A stretch of 64,000 nt of DNA from the NCBI RefSeq assembly GCF_039830095.1, contig NZ_CP142435.1, positions 1,240,001 through 1,304,000 of the forward strand. Direction: 5' to 3'. Numbering within the stretch: position 1 is the stretch's first letter; each line of letters opens with the position of its first letter. The notes below the pieces were generated by a model. It was not told the DNA's origin, ran no database searches, and saw nothing but the letters and a program-made list of their open reading frames with translations. Source of the DNA: Dolosigranulum savutiense. GTDB taxonomy: Bacteria > Bacillota > Bacilli > Lactobacillales > Carnobacteriaceae_A. The position numbers were made by a program, and so were the translations under genes. Below, piece by piece: positions 1 through 10,180 of this stretch.

Positions 1-1068
1 AATGCTGCGACATATGAAGAAGCAACTAAATGGTTAACTGGTCGTTACGCAATTGACCCGAACTATCACTTGAAATTAAACGAATTAATTAAGAAATACA
101 ACTTAACTCGTTTCGATGTTCAAACAAGCGGTCAAGCATCACCTTCAACAGAATCAGCAGTTGAAAAAGCGGTCGAAAAAGCAGCTGAAAAACAAGCAGA
201 AAAACAATCAAATGGATCAGCTCAATTACGTTCAGCTAAGCAAGCTCAACGTAAACAAGAAGCACCAGCAAAAGAAGAAAAAGGTGCCAATAAACCAGCT
301 GAATCTAAACAAAAACCAGCCAAACCAGCTAAAGAAGAAGTTATTGAGCCAAAAGAAACTGAAAATAAAGTTAAACCAGCTGAAAAACCACAACCACAAG
401 CCAAACCTGAAGCGAACCAACAATCAAATGCTAAATCTGGCAAAACATACACGGTTCAACCAGGTGACTCACTAAGCGGTATTGCTAGCAAAACAAACTC
501 AACGGTAACTCAAATTGTAGAAGCCAACAAAGGGTTAGATGCAGGGAACTTACAAGTCGGACAAAACATTGTAACACCAGCGAAAGAAGCAGCCAAACCT
601 GAACAACAAGTGGAAACACCGAAACCAGCTGCAAAACCAAGTACGTCTCCAGAAACACCATCAAACGCACAAGGTTGGGTTCGTCCAACTGCTGGTGTGG
701 TAACCTCTCGTTATGGATGGAGAAGTTACCCATTGGATCCATCTCGTCGTGATTTCCACACGGGTGTTGATATTTCATCAGGAACAAATTCTCCTGTTGT
801 TGCTGCGAAATCTGGAACAGTCGTCGCTTCAAACTCTGGCTACAACTGGGGTTACGGTAACTATGTAGATATCGATCATGGGGATGGTTTTATGACACGT
901 TACGCTCACTTAGCACCAGGCTGGAAAGCATCAGTCGGTCAAAAAGTTGCTGCGGGTGAACGTATCGGTACACAAGGTACAACTGGGGCATCAACAGGTG
1001 TTCACTTACACTTCGAAATTCACAAAAATGGTAAACACACTAACCCAGAAAACTACATGAAATTCTAA
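1..1068 (+). CDS. Bifunctional peptidoglycan hydrolase, 3' part (GH73 end + LysM + M23), 5'-truncated by window edge
   Basis: The reading frame is open from base 1, so the gene starts upstream of the window; the first in-frame TTG (base 70) is not a convincing start. The first ~38 residues (YEEATKWLTGRYAIDPNYH, then LIKKYN) look like the end of a GH73 N-acetylglucosaminidase domain. A long K/P/A/E-rich linker follows (about bases 130-430), then one LysM (about 445-585, VQPGDSLSGIA) that binds peptidoglycan, a second short linker, and a C-terminal M23 (LytM) zinc endopeptidase (about 680-1065). The metal ligands HTGVD and HLHFEI are present, so the peptidase looks active. It should act outside the cell on wall glycan and peptide bonds, in growth or cell separation. 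The GH73 catalytic part lies outside the window. Confidence 0.88.
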   Translation, partial: NAATYEEATKWLTGRYAIDPNYHLKLNELIKKYNLTRFDVQTSGQASPSTESAVEKAVEKAAEKQAEKQSNGSAQLRSAKQAQRKQEAPAKEEKGANKPAESKQKPAKPAKEEVIEPKETENKVKPAEKPQPQAKPEANQQSNAKSGKTYTVQPGDSLSGIASKTNSTVTQIVEANKGLDAGNLQVGQNIVTPAKEAAKPEQQVETPKPAAKPSTSPETPSNAQGWVRPTAGVVTSRYGWRSYPLDPSRRDFHTGVDISSGTNSPVVAAKSGTVVASNSGYNWGYGNYVDIDHGDGFMTRYAHLAPGWKASVGQKVAAGERIGTQGTTGASTGVHLHFEIHKNGKHTNPENYMKF

Positions 1069-1082
1069 CAATAATTAAACAT

Positions 1083-1121
1083 AACCTAGCGATTGTATCA
1101 AGTCTACAATGGCTAGGTTTT
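1083..1121 (+). terminator. Terminator after the wall hydrolase
   Basis: Inverted repeat AACCTAGC/GCTAGGTT extended inward by ATTGTA/TACAAT around a 7-nt loop, ending in TTTT. It lies just after the stop codon and ahead of the pyrF promoter. Confidence 0.75.
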
Positions 1122-1174
1122 GCTATGTCAAATATTCTCCCGGTAAAGAATTTTGTAACTTTTGAGGAAATATC

Positions 1175-1203
1175 TTGACATCTAACCGGACACTGACTAA
1201 ACT
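1175..1203 (+). promoter_or_regulatory. pyrFE promoter
   Basis: TTGACA (1175-1180), 17-bp spacer, TAAACT (1198-1203). The AAAGGAGG ribosome site and the pyrF ATG follow about 27 bp later, so the leader is short with no room for an attenuator. Confidence 0.65.
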
Positions 1204-1229
1204 AATAAAGGAAATTAAAGGAGGCGCTT

Positions 1230-1928
1230 ATGACACGACCAATTATTGCTCTAGATTTTAGTAGTTTTGAAGAGACGCTAGATTTTTTAGATTTATTCGA
1301 TGAGTCTTTGTACGTCAAAATCGGGATGGAAAGTTATTTGTTAAATGGTCCGCACGTGATTCGGACGATTCAGGAGCGAGGCCATCAGATTTTTTTAGAT
1401 TTAAAGCTTCATGATATTCCAAATACCGTTGAACGAACGATGCGTGGATTGGCAGAGCTTGGTGTGGATATGGTGAATGTTCATGCACAAGGCGGGTCTA
1501 AAATGATGCAAGCAGCGGTAGAGGCCTATAAGGCTGTTCATCCTAGTGGGACGGTGCTGGCAGTGACGCAGCTGACTTCATTGAGTGAAGAACAGTTTAT
1601 CCAAGAGACTAAAAGTCAATTGTCTTTAGAGGAGAATATTATTCATTATGCTCAGTTAGCGCAACAATCAGGTGTTGATGGCGTAGTGTGTTCACCGCTG
1701 GAAAGTCAAGCCGTTCATGCAGCTTGTGGGGAGGAGTTCTTGACGGTGACTCCCGGTATTCGACTGAGTGATGCTCAAGCCGATGATCAATCGCGTGTAG
1801 TGACACCGAATCGGGCGAGTCAGTTAGGGTCTGATTATATTGTGGTGGGACGACCGATTACACTAGCTGATGATCCCGTACAAGCTTATCAGCAAATAAA
1901 AACCAATTGGGAGGGACAAGATGAATAA
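1230..1928 (+). CDS. pyrF: Orotidine 5'-phosphate decarboxylase
   Basis: Catalyses the last step of UMP synthesis, OMP to UMP, in the cytosol. The 232-residue length is normal for the bacterial enzyme. The TIM-barrel active site is visible as FLDLKLHDIPNT (catalytic Lys-Asp region), with phosphate-binding segments TPGIR and VVGRPIT near the C-terminus. The start ATG has a strong AAAGGAGG site 5 nt upstream. It overlaps pyrE by 8 nt, so the two are translationally coupled. The pair is separated from pyrBCD by a YjiH-type membrane gene, unlike the single large pyr operon of Bacillus. Confidence 0.96.
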   Translation: MTRPIIALDFSSFEETLDFLDLFDESLYVKIGMESYLLNGPHVIRTIQERGHQIFLDLKLHDIPNTVERTMRGLAELGVDMVNVHAQGGSKMMQAAVEAYKAVHPSGTVLAVTQLTSLSEEQFIQETKSQLSLEENIIHYAQLAQQSGVDGVVCSPLESQAVHAACGEEFLTVTPGIRLSDAQADDQSRVVTPNRASQLGSDYIVVGRPITLADDPVQAYQQIKTNWEGQDE

Positions 1929-2541
1929 GATAACAGCCAAAGAGATTGCCCAGCATTTACTAACTATTGAAGCCGTTGAACTGCGACCAGATCAACCTTT
2001 TACTTGGTCGAGTGGGATTGAATCCCCTATTTACTGTGATAATCGTAAAATTATTGGTCAGCCAGCTGTGCGAAAGCAAATCGTAGAGGCCTTTTGTCAG
2101 TATTTAACCTCTAAATTAAGTGATATTGATGTGATTGCGGGTACTTCAACGGCGGGCATTCCTCATGCAGCCTTTATTAGTCAAACATTGGATATGCCGA
2201 TGAGTTATGTCCGCGGTAGTAAAAAGTCACATGGTAAACAAAATCAAATCGAAGGGGCTCAAGTTGCTGGTCAACGTGTTGTAGTGATTGAAGATTTGAT
2301 CTCAACAGGTGGGTCCTCTTTGGAAGTGGTGGATGCATTGCGAGCAGCTGGCGCAGAAGTAGTGGAAGTGGTCGCTATCTTTACCTATGGGATGGACCGA
2401 GCGCGAGCAGCCTTCTCTGCTCAACAAGTCCCTCTTCATACATTATGTGACTTAGATACGTTGCTTGCGGTCGCTGAAGAAGCCGAAAATATTACTGCTG
2501 AACAAAAACAGTTAATCGAACAATTCCGTGATTTGTATTAA
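1921..2541 (+). CDS. pyrE: Orotate phosphoribosyltransferase
   Basis: Transfers phosphoribose from PRPP to orotate, giving OMP, the substrate of PyrF. 206 residues, typical length. The PRPP-binding loop VVVIEDLISTGGSS is clear, as is the N-terminal TWSSGIESPIYCDNR segment typical of the family. The ATG lies inside the 3' end of pyrF. A hairpin follows the gene at 2560-2592. With pyrB, pyrC and pyrD the window holds four other de novo steps; carbamoyl-phosphate synthase and pyrR are not here. Confidence 0.96.
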   Translation: MNKITAKEIAQHLLTIEAVELRPDQPFTWSSGIESPIYCDNRKIIGQPAVRKQIVEAFCQYLTSKLSDIDVIAGTSTAGIPHAAFISQTLDMPMSYVRGSKKSHGKQNQIEGAQVAGQRVVVIEDLISTGGSSLEVVDALRAAGAEVVEVVAIFTYGMDRARAAFSAQQVPLHTLCDLDTLLAVAEEAENITAEQKQLIEQFRDLY

Positions 2542-2559
2542 AAAGTCGCGATGGAATAA

Positions 2560-2592
2560 AAAATGTGTGGGGTAGCATGCCCGACACGTTTT
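2560..2592 (+). terminator. Terminator after pyrE
   Basis: Hairpin with outer AAAA/TTTT, then GTGT/ACAC and GGG/CCC around an 8-nt loop, with one T-G wobble and one G-G mismatch. The closing TTTT acts as the U-tract. Confidence 0.6.
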
Positions 2593-2635
2593 CATTAAAA
2601 AAGAGTGAAATAATTGGGAAAAAATAGGTCATTTG

Positions 2636-2665
2636 TTGCAATGATTGATTTGTTTGTGGTATTTT
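2636..2665 (+). promoter_or_regulatory. Possible promoter of the YjiH-type gene
   Basis: TTGCAA (2636-2641), 18-bp spacer, TATTTT (2660-2665). It sits after the pyrE hairpin and 50 bp before the start codon. Only a moderate consensus match. Confidence 0.4.
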
Positions 2666-2715
2666 CTTAGAGGATTACGAAAGTACGTTGACTTAAAGAG
2701 ACTATGGAGGACAAT

Positions 2716-4080
2716 ATGTCAAACAAATCAAACAAATTGAAATTTATCGGCTTGTCATTGTTAGGGACGATTTTTTTCTTAGTGCCGATGACGATTAATG
2801 GTGAAAGCCAAATATTATTATCGCATATAACTACATTGATTACAGAGAACTGGGTCGATCCCTTTATCTTATTTACACAATTTTGTATGGGAATTGTACT
2901 GATTGGGACGATTATCTTTTTGTTCTATGAGAGTGAGTACGAGCCGTTGAACGAGGTATTCAAGACGACACCGGTGAATGTGGGCCTTCGACTTTCGGGA
3001 GCCTTTATTTACTTGATGGTGTTGAATCGTTGGTTTAGTGGAACGACAGTGGGCGATCTTATCCTACATGAGGATACCGGTGGAGTGATGGCGGGGGAAG
3101 ACGGGTTATTGACTGTTCTCTATATTACATTCTTTATTGCAATTTTGACTTTGCCGTTGTTAACGCATTTTGGGATGGTGGAATTCATTGGAACATTGTC
3201 AGGAGATGTGATGAAAAAGTTATTCAAAATTCCAGGTTCATCGGTCGTCAACGCCTTGGCTTCATTTGTTGGCGATGGGACGATCGGGATTGTAGTTACA
3301 GATAATCAATATAAGCGAGGTTATTATACGAAGCGAGAGGCTTATATTATTGCATCTAGCTTTTCGATTGTAGGGATTGCCTTTGCTGCAGCGGTGGCCA
3401 ATGAATTGCAATTGGGTCATATTTTTCCGATTTATTACATGTCCATCTTACTGACAACTTTAATGATTGCCTTTGTGATTGCGCGACTACCGCTAAAAAA
3501 ATACCCGGATGAATATTATAAAGGAAAAGAACCGAAAAAAGAACGCCGCTCTCAAGATGGCTCTACATTCCAGCAGGCGTATGAATCTGCCGTAGAGCAA
3601 GCAGCGGATGTTGATGTATGGGACGCGTTCAAAGAAGCATGTGTGGATGTTATTAATATTTATGTGGGGTTTTTGCCAATTATTATGGTAGTAGGGACGA
3701 TTTCGTTAGTTATTGCGGAGAATACGCCTGTGTTCGATGTGATTAGTTATCCGTTTATTTATATTTACCAATTTTTAGGATTTGGGGCAGAAGCGGCCCA
3801 AGCGATGGCACCTGCTTCACTGGCTGGATTTGCCGATATGTATTTGCCGGCCTTGTTTGTAACAGGAGTGGAATCAGAAGCCGCGCGCTTTTTCATCAGT
3901 GTTTTAGCCTTTACGCAATTGGTCTTTATGTCAGAGACGGGAATGATTTTTATTAAGACCGAGATCGGCTATAACTTTTTAGATATTGTCAAGCTGTTCC
4001 TGTTCCGGACAGTCTTGTCGTTGCCGATTATTTATGGAATTACGCGATTACTTGCCGCGTTGAATATTATTTCATTTTAA
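2716..4080 (+). CDS. YjiH-family multi-pass membrane protein (nucleoside recognition/Gate domain)
   Basis: 454-residue polytopic membrane protein with about ten hydrophobic segments and a charged cytoplasmic loop in the middle (KKYPDEYYKGKEPKKERR). It resembles YjiH proteins, which carry the Gate domain also seen in nucleoside transporters. The substrate of the family is not established. The ATG at 2716 is chosen because GGAGG lies 5 nt upstream; the in-frame ATG at 2704 lies directly on that ribosome site. It sits between pyrFE and pyrBCD, so a nucleobase- or nucleoside-related role is possible, but it has its own terminator and probably its own promoter. Confidence 0.75.
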   Translation: MSNKSNKLKFIGLSLLGTIFFLVPMTINGESQILLSHITTLITENWVDPFILFTQFCMGIVLIGTIIFLFYESEYEPLNEVFKTTPVNVGLRLSGAFIYLMVLNRWFSGTTVGDLILHEDTGGVMAGEDGLLTVLYITFFIAILTLPLLTHFGMVEFIGTLSGDVMKKLFKIPGSSVVNALASFVGDGTIGIVVTDNQYKRGYYTKREAYIIASSFSIVGIAFAAAVANELQLGHIFPIYYMSILLTTLMIAFVIARLPLKKYPDEYYKGKEPKKERRSQDGSTFQQAYESAVEQAADVDVWDAFKEACVDVINIYVGFLPIIMVVGTISLVIAENTPVFDVISYPFIYIYQFLGFGAEAAQAMAPASLAGFADMYLPALFVTGVESEAARFFISVLAFTQLVFMSETGMIFIKTEIGYNFLDIVKLFLFRTVLSLPIIYGITRLLAALNIISF

Positions 4081-4091
4081 GATTTGTCAGG

Positions 4092-4119
4092 AGCCGAATG
4101 CATCTGTGTTCGGCTTTTT
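4092..4119 (+). terminator. Terminator after the YjiH-type gene
   Basis: AGCCGAA/TTCGGCT stem, 10-nt loop, TTTTT tail. A clean rho-independent terminator separating this gene from pyrB. Confidence 0.88.
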
Positions 4120-5279
<1,160 letters not shown>

Positions 5280-5322
5280 TCGGTTGGTAACTTAGCAATT
5301 AAAGAAAGTGAGAGGATTTAGG

Positions 5323-6633
5323 GTGGCAGTACTTCTGAAGAATGGACAAGTATACACGGATGGGAGCTTCCAAGCGGTCAATATCATTTTGCGAGAGGGG
5401 ATTATTGAGCAGATAGCGCCGGGTCTGAGCGAAGCAGATGCAAGCGCAAGAGCCGGTGAGCTAGAAGCAGTGCGCGTGATTGATTGTCAGGGACAGCATA
5501 TTTGTCCGGGGTTTGTCGATATTCATGTTCATTTGCGCGAGCCGGGTTTTGAAGCGAAAGAGACTATCGAAACAGGGACACAAGCGGCGGCGCGCGGCGG
5601 GTTCACGACGGTTTGCCCAATGCCAAATACGAATCCGGTGTTAGACTCAGTCGCAAAGTTGGATCGTTTTCGTGAAATCGCGGCGCGCGGGTCGGTGCGG
5701 GTATTGCCATATGCGTCGATTACGCAAGGGCTGGCGGGCAGTGAGTTAGTAGATTTTGCGGCGCTGGCTGACAGGGGGATATTAGCGTTTACTGATGATG
5801 GGGTTGGGGTACAGGATGCTGATACGATGCACCGAGCGATGCAACAGGCTGCGGCGGTCGGGAAGGCGATAGTAGCCCATACGGAAGAGAATTCGTTAAT
5901 ACGTGGTGGTGCGATTCATGCGGGAGAGGCGAGTGAACGCTTAGGAGTGCCGGGGCTACTGTCGCTGACGGAATCGACGCAAATCGCGCGGGATGTGTTG
6001 TTGGCGGAGCATGCAGGGTGTCACTATCATGTGTGCCATGTCAGTGCTAAAGAGAGTGTCCGCGTAATCCGGGATGCGAAGCGAGCTGGCATCCGGGTTA
6101 CGGCGGAAGTATCACCCCATCATTTATTATTGGATGATGCGGCACTGGTTGAGGCAGATCCGAATTTCAAGATGAATCCGCCATTGCGAGCAGCTGAAGA
6201 TCGTCAAGCATTGATTGCAGGACTCTTAGATGGGACGCTAGATTGTATTGCTACCGATCATGCCCCACATACAGAAGCAGAAAAAGCGCAGTCCATAGAA
6301 AAAGCACCGTTTGGGATTGTGGGCAGTGAATATGCCTTTCAGCTGTTGTACACAGCCTTTGTGGAAAAAGGGCACTTTACCTTTGAACAGTTAGTGGCCT
6401 GGTTAACAGAAAAGCCAGCTGATATTTTTGGACTCGCATCAGGTCGCCTTGTTGAAGGCGCACCGGCTGATCTTACGGTGATTGATACGAATCGATCGTA
6501 CACGATTGATAAGGAAACCTTTTTATCAAAAGGACGAAATACGCCATTCCATGGGCGAGAAGTCAGTGCTGATGTAGTGCTGACAATGGTTGACGGAGAA
6601 ATTGTTTATCAATTAGAAGGGACGGATGAGTAA
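5323..6633 (+). CDS. pyrC: Dihydroorotase
   Basis: Cyclises carbamoyl aspartate to dihydroorotate. About 436 residues, with the type I/Bacillus-like amidohydrolase layout: N-terminal beta-sandwich strands, metal ligands [17 protein letters not shown], the histidines in CHVSAK and SPHHLLL, and the catalytic ATDHAPH motif. The GTG at 5323 is preceded by GAGAGGA with good spacing; the upstream in-frame GTG at 5308 lacks one. The first two thirds (about 5380-6120) are visibly richer in GC (GCG, CGC, GGG codons) than the neighbours, which may mark a recombined segment. It overlaps pyrD by 8 nt. Confidence 0.95.
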   Translation: MAVLLKNGQVYTDGSFQAVNIILREGIIEQIAPGLSEADASARAGELEAVRVIDCQGQHICPGFVDIHVHLREPGFEAKETIETGTQAAARGGFTTVCPMPNTNPVLDSVAKLDRFREIAARGSVRVLPYASITQGLAGSELVDFAALADRGILAFTDDGVGVQDADTMHRAMQQAAAVGKAIVAHTEENSLIRGGAIHAGEASERLGVPGLLSLTESTQIARDVLLAEHAGCHYHVCHVSAKESVRVIRDAKRAGIRVTAEVSPHHLLLDDAALVEADPNFKMNPPLRAAEDRQALIAGLLDGTLDCIATDHAPHTEAEKAQSIEKAPFGIVGSEYAFQLLYTAFVEKGHFTFEQLVAWLTEKPADIFGLASGRLVEGAPADLTVIDTNRSYTIDKETFLSKGRNTPFHGREVSADVVLTMVDGEIVYQLEGTDE

Positions 6634-7543
6634 GATGAGTGAGACATTGAAGGTGAGTTTACCAGGGTTAGACTTGAAAAATCCCATTATGCCAGCATCG
6701 GGTTGTTTCCAATACGGGAAGCGATTTGCAAAGTTATTTGATTTATCGGAGTTAGGAGCGATTATTGTCAAGGCTGCCACACTTGAACCACGTGTCGGAA
6801 ATCCTAATCCACGTGTTGTCCGCGTGACAGAAGGATTGTTAAATTCTGTTGGCTTGAAGAATCCGGGGCTAGATCATATTTTAGCAGATGAATTGCCGTT
6901 CTTGGAGCAGTTCGATGTGCCCATTATTGCGAATGTTGCTGGGTCAGAAATTGCTGATTATGTCGAAACAGCTAAGCGTATCTCACAAGCGCCGAACGTA
7001 CAGGCATTGGAGCTAAATATTTCTTGTCCCAATGTAAAAGAAGGCGGCATGGTCTTCGGGACTCATCCAGAGAGTGCTCGCCGCTTAACGAGTGCGGTGA
7101 AGGAAGTCGCGGAGGTTCCGGTCTATGTGAAACTATCGCCGAATGTAACCAGTATTGTGGAGATGGCGCGTTCTGTTAGTGATGTAGCAGATGGAATTAC
7201 GATGATTAATACATTTGTTGGATTGCAATTAGATAAGAATGGTCGACCTGAACTAGGGAATAAAATAGGAGGCGTTAGTGGGCGTGCTATTAAGCCGATT
7301 GCGCTCAATATGGCCTATGAAGTCCGCCAAGCTCTACCGGATATTCCCTTGATCGCGATGGGCGGTATTGCAACGGTAGATGATGTATTGGACTATATTT
7401 CAGTTGGAGCCGATGCGGTAGCAGTAGGAACAGAGAACTTCAACAATCCCTATATTTGTAAAGAGTTAATTGCTGATTTAGAACAAGAAGTTGCTAAACG
7501 TAAATTAAACCACTTGTATGACTTAAAAGGCCGCGCTTTGTAA
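6626..7543 (+). CDS. pyrD: Dihydroorotate dehydrogenase, class 1B catalytic subunit type
   Basis: Oxidises dihydroorotate to orotate with FMN. 305 residues. LNISCPNVK carries the active-site cysteine, and [22 protein letters not shown] and MGGI follow the class 1B pattern of Bacillus PyrD rather than class 1A. The class 1B enzyme normally works with PyrK, an Fe-S/FAD subunit that passes electrons to NAD, usually encoded next door. No pyrK is in this operon or window, so the partner must be elsewhere or another acceptor is used. The ATG overlaps the pyrC stop; ATG 6635 is an alternative start. Confidence 0.92.
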   Translation: MSKMSETLKVSLPGLDLKNPIMPASGCFQYGKRFAKLFDLSELGAIIVKAATLEPRVGNPNPRVVRVTEGLLNSVGLKNPGLDHILADELPFLEQFDVPIIANVAGSEIADYVETAKRISQAPNVQALELNISCPNVKEGGMVFGTHPESARRLTSAVKEVAEVPVYVKLSPNVTSIVEMARSVSDVADGITMINTFVGLQLDKNGRPELGNKIGGVSGRAIKPIALNMAYEVRQALPDIPLIAMGGIATVDDVLDYISVGADAVAVGTENFNNPYICKELIADLEQEVAKRKLNHLYDLKGRAL

Positions 7544-7557
7544 TATAGTGAAGAAAG

Positions 7558-7589
7558 CATCTCACCCGCAGCATAAGTGAGGTGTTTTT
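7558..7589 (+). terminator. Terminator of the pyrBCD operon
   Basis: CATCTCAC pairs with GTGAGGTG (8 bp, one T-G wobble) around an 11-nt loop, followed by TTTTT. Confidence 0.85.
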
Positions 7590-7664
7590 ACTTTGTTCTA
7601 GAGGTTTCTTTATTTTTAGCAGTATTCTTAAACTCTTTTTAAACCTTTTGCGAAGTGGTTACGC

Positions 7665-7670
7665 TATAAT
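7665..7670 (+). promoter_or_regulatory. Putative -10 of the mvaS promoter
   Basis: A perfect TATAAT 30 bp before the mvaS start, downstream of the pyr terminator. The -35 region is a poor match. Confidence 0.5.
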
Positions 7671-7700
7671 ATGAATAACTAACTTGTGGAGGAGCTTATT

Positions 7701-8870
7701 ATGGATATCGGAATTGATAAGATTGGATTTTATACACCGCGCATTTATGTGGATATGAAGAAATTAGCAGAAGAACGTGGTATTGATCCTAACAAATATA
7801 CGATTGGTCTCGGACAAGAGCAGATGGCAGTTGCACCGCTAAGTCAGGATGCAGTGACGATGGCGGCTAATGCAGCTCTAGGCATTTTAGATGATGAAGA
7901 TCGTCAGCAGATCGATATGGTGTTAGTTGGAACAGAATCAGGAGTAGATCATTCGAAATCAGTGGCGGTTTGGGTGCATCAATTAACCGGTATCCAATCG
8001 CATGCACGGGCTGTGGAATTGAAACAAGCATGTTATAGTGCAACAGCAAGTTTGCAACTGGCGCTGGGTCACATTGCGCTTCATCCGCAGTCTAAGGTAC
8101 TGGTAGTCGGAACAGATATTGCAAAGTATGGATTAGAGACCGGAGGCGAACCGACTCAAGGAGCGGGCGCGGTAGCTATGGTCATCTCAGCTCATCCGCG
8201 GATCTTGACTCTTGCAGCCGATGCAGTGAGTTTAACACAGAATATTGCGGACTTCTGGCGCCCACTCTATGCTAAGTATGCGAAGGTGGACGGTAAGTTT
8301 TCGAATCAAGCTTACTTATCGACATTGACGGATGTATGGGAGACGTATAAAGACGTACATGGGCGTCAGTTAAGCGATTTTGAGACACTTTTATTCCACA
8401 CGCCGTACACGAAGATGGGAAGTAAAGCTATTAAGCAGTTGGCGCAGACGGAATCGACAGAGGATATTGAACGATTGCAGCGTTATTACGAGGCGAGTCG
8501 CTTATATAATAAACGGATTGGAAATATTTATACGGGAAGCTTGTACTTGAGCTTGTTGTCACTCTTAGAACAGGGAGATGAGTTAGCGGCAGGAGCACGT
8601 GTGGGGTTATTCAGTTATGGATCTGGAGCAGTCGGCGAATTCTTCACGGGAACAGTGCAGGCAGGCTACCGAGAGCATCTACACCGCGCGGAACATGAGG
8701 CATTGTTAGAGACACGCCGGGCATTATCAATTGCTGAATATGAAGAGTTGCTTGCAAGTGATCTGGATGAATCTGGTGAAGTAGAATTGTCGGAATTTAT
8801 CGCTCAGTCGGGTGAAGTGGTCTTAAGTGGTATCTCCAACCATATTCGTCAATATACGCAAGTGAAGTAG
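7701..8870 (+). CDS. mvaS: Hydroxymethylglutaryl-CoA synthase
   Basis: Condenses acetyl-CoA with acetoacetyl-CoA to HMG-CoA, the first committed precursor of the mevalonate pathway. 389 residues. With the start at 7701 the catalytic residues fall at the positions known for Gram-positive MvaS: Glu79 (GTES), Cys111 (QACYSA) and His233 (LFHTPYTK). This supports ATG 7701, which follows GTGGAGGAG, over the in-frame GTG at 7686 that lies on that ribosome site. It is followed 10 nt later by the thiolase gene that makes its substrate. Confidence 0.96.
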   Translation: MDIGIDKIGFYTPRIYVDMKKLAEERGIDPNKYTIGLGQEQMAVAPLSQDAVTMAANAALGILDDEDRQQIDMVLVGTESGVDHSKSVAVWVHQLTGIQSHARAVELKQACYSATASLQLALGHIALHPQSKVLVVGTDIAKYGLETGGEPTQGAGAVAMVISAHPRILTLAADAVSLTQNIADFWRPLYAKYAKVDGKFSNQAYLSTLTDVWETYKDVHGRQLSDFETLLFHTPYTKMGSKAIKQLAQTESTEDIERLQRYYEASRLYNKRIGNIYTGSLYLSLLSLLEQGDELAAGARVGLFSYGSGAVGEFFTGTVQAGYREHLHRAEHEALLETRRALSIAEYEELLASDLDESGEVELSEFIAQSGEVVLSGISNHIRQYTQVK

Positions 8871-8880
8871 GGGGTCAATG

Positions 8881-10092
8881 ATGGAGAACGTATATATTGT
8901 CGGGGCGAAGCGAACGCCGATTGGATCTTTCTTAGGGTCGTTGAAGTCAGTCAGTGCAGTGAAACTAGCAAGTCTGGCCATTCGTGGCGCCTTAGAACAA
9001 GCTCAGGTCCAACCGACTGATGTGACAGAAGTAATCTTAGGGAATGTGTTGTCAGCTGGCTTAGGTCAAGGGGTTGCCCGTCAAGCTGCCATTGGTGCGG
9101 GCTTGTCAATTGATGTACCGGCTTATAGTCTGAATATGGTTTGTGGGAGTGGCTTGAAGGCTGTTGCTAATGGGATGAGTATGATTCAGTCTGGTCTAGC
9201 ACAAGCAGTTGTGACAGGTGGGACTGAATCAATGTCTAACGCACCGTTTCTTGTGGGTGGCACGATTCGTTCCGGCCGTAAGATGGGGCATATGAATTTT
9301 ACTGACTCGATGTTGCATGATGGATTAACCGATGCTTTCGAAGGGTATCATATGGGCATTACAGCTGAAAATGTGGCGAGAGAGTTTGGCATTTCGCGCG
9401 GAGAACAAGATCAGTTCGCAATTCGCTCTCAAGAAAAAGCAATCATTGCTCAAGATAACGGAAAATTTGTGGACGAAATTGCACCAGTAGTGGTCGAAAC
9501 ACGTGCTGGCATAGAAGAAATTGCCGAAGATGAATATATTAACCGGACGACGACTTTGGAGAAGATGACTAATTTGCGCCCCGTGTTTAAAGCGGACGGA
9601 ACGGTGACAGCAGCCAATGCATCAGGACTTAATGATGGAGCGAGTGCAATTATTCTAGCGAGTGGCCAATTAGCAGCAACTCAGCAACTGCCCATTATGG
9701 CTGAAGTAGTAGCGATTGGGCAAGCTGGTGTTGATCCGAGTGTGATGGGAATAGGCCCCGTACCAGCGATTAAGAAAGCTCTTGAAGTGGCTAACTTGAC
9801 GCTAGCTGATATTGATTTATTCGAACTGAATGAAGCATTTGCGGCGCAATCATTGGCAGTCATGAATGAACTGGCTGCTGAGAGTGATGAGTCAGTAGAA
9901 GTACTGAGTGAACGCGTTAATGTCAACGGTGGTGCGATTGCACTGGGGCATCCAATTGGGGCTAGTGGCAATCGCATTCTGGTCACCTTGCTCTATGAAT
10001 TGAAGCGGCGCAGTCTAACTTATGGCTTGGCTAGTCTCTGTATCGGAGGCGGTATGGGCCTAGCTGTTATTATTAAAAATATCGAGGACTAG
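8881..10092 (+). CDS. Acetyl-CoA C-acetyltransferase (biosynthetic thiolase)
   Basis: Joins two acetyl-CoA molecules to acetoacetyl-CoA, supplying MvaS. 403 residues, a full-length thiolase. The nucleophilic Cys88 is in NMVCGSGLK; the C-terminal ALGHPIGASG histidine and SLCIGGGMG cysteine are present. Of two consecutive ATGs (8878, 8881) the second has the better spacing from TAGGGGGT. In Enterococcus and related bacteria this enzyme is fused to HMG-CoA reductase as MvaE; here it is a separate gene and the reductase lies beyond a toxin-antitoxin pair on the other strand. Confidence 0.95.
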   Translation: MENVYIVGAKRTPIGSFLGSLKSVSAVKLASLAIRGALEQAQVQPTDVTEVILGNVLSAGLGQGVARQAAIGAGLSIDVPAYSLNMVCGSGLKAVANGMSMIQSGLAQAVVTGGTESMSNAPFLVGGTIRSGRKMGHMNFTDSMLHDGLTDAFEGYHMGITAENVAREFGISRGEQDQFAIRSQEKAIIAQDNGKFVDEIAPVVVETRAGIEEIAEDEYINRTTTLEKMTNLRPVFKADGTVTAANASGLNDGASAIILASGQLAATQQLPIMAEVVAIGQAGVDPSVMGIGPVPAIKKALEVANLTLADIDLFELNEAFAAQSLAVMNELAAESDESVEVLSERVNVNGGAIALGHPIGASGNRILVTLLYELKRRSLTYGLASLCIGGGMGLAVIIKNIED

Positions 10093-10121
10093 TGGTCTAA
10101 TTTATCCTAAATGAATAAGTT

Positions 10122-10150
10122 TTTGGACCTTGTTAACATTATGCTATACT
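10122..10150 (+). promoter_or_regulatory. Promoter of the toxin-antitoxin pair, with internal palindrome
   Basis: TTTGGA (10122-10127), 17-bp spacer, extended -10 TGC-TATACT (10145-10150). The spacer holds the palindrome TGTTAACA (10131-10138), a plausible autoregulatory operator since many antitoxins repress their own promoter. Confidence 0.55.
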
Positions 10151-10180
10151 GAATACAATAGATAGCGAGGAGGAGTTAAT

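Noticed and set aside
485-832. A 115-codon minus-strand frame under the LysM/M23 gene
   Set aside because: Shadow of the coding strand; no start signals and no family resemblance.
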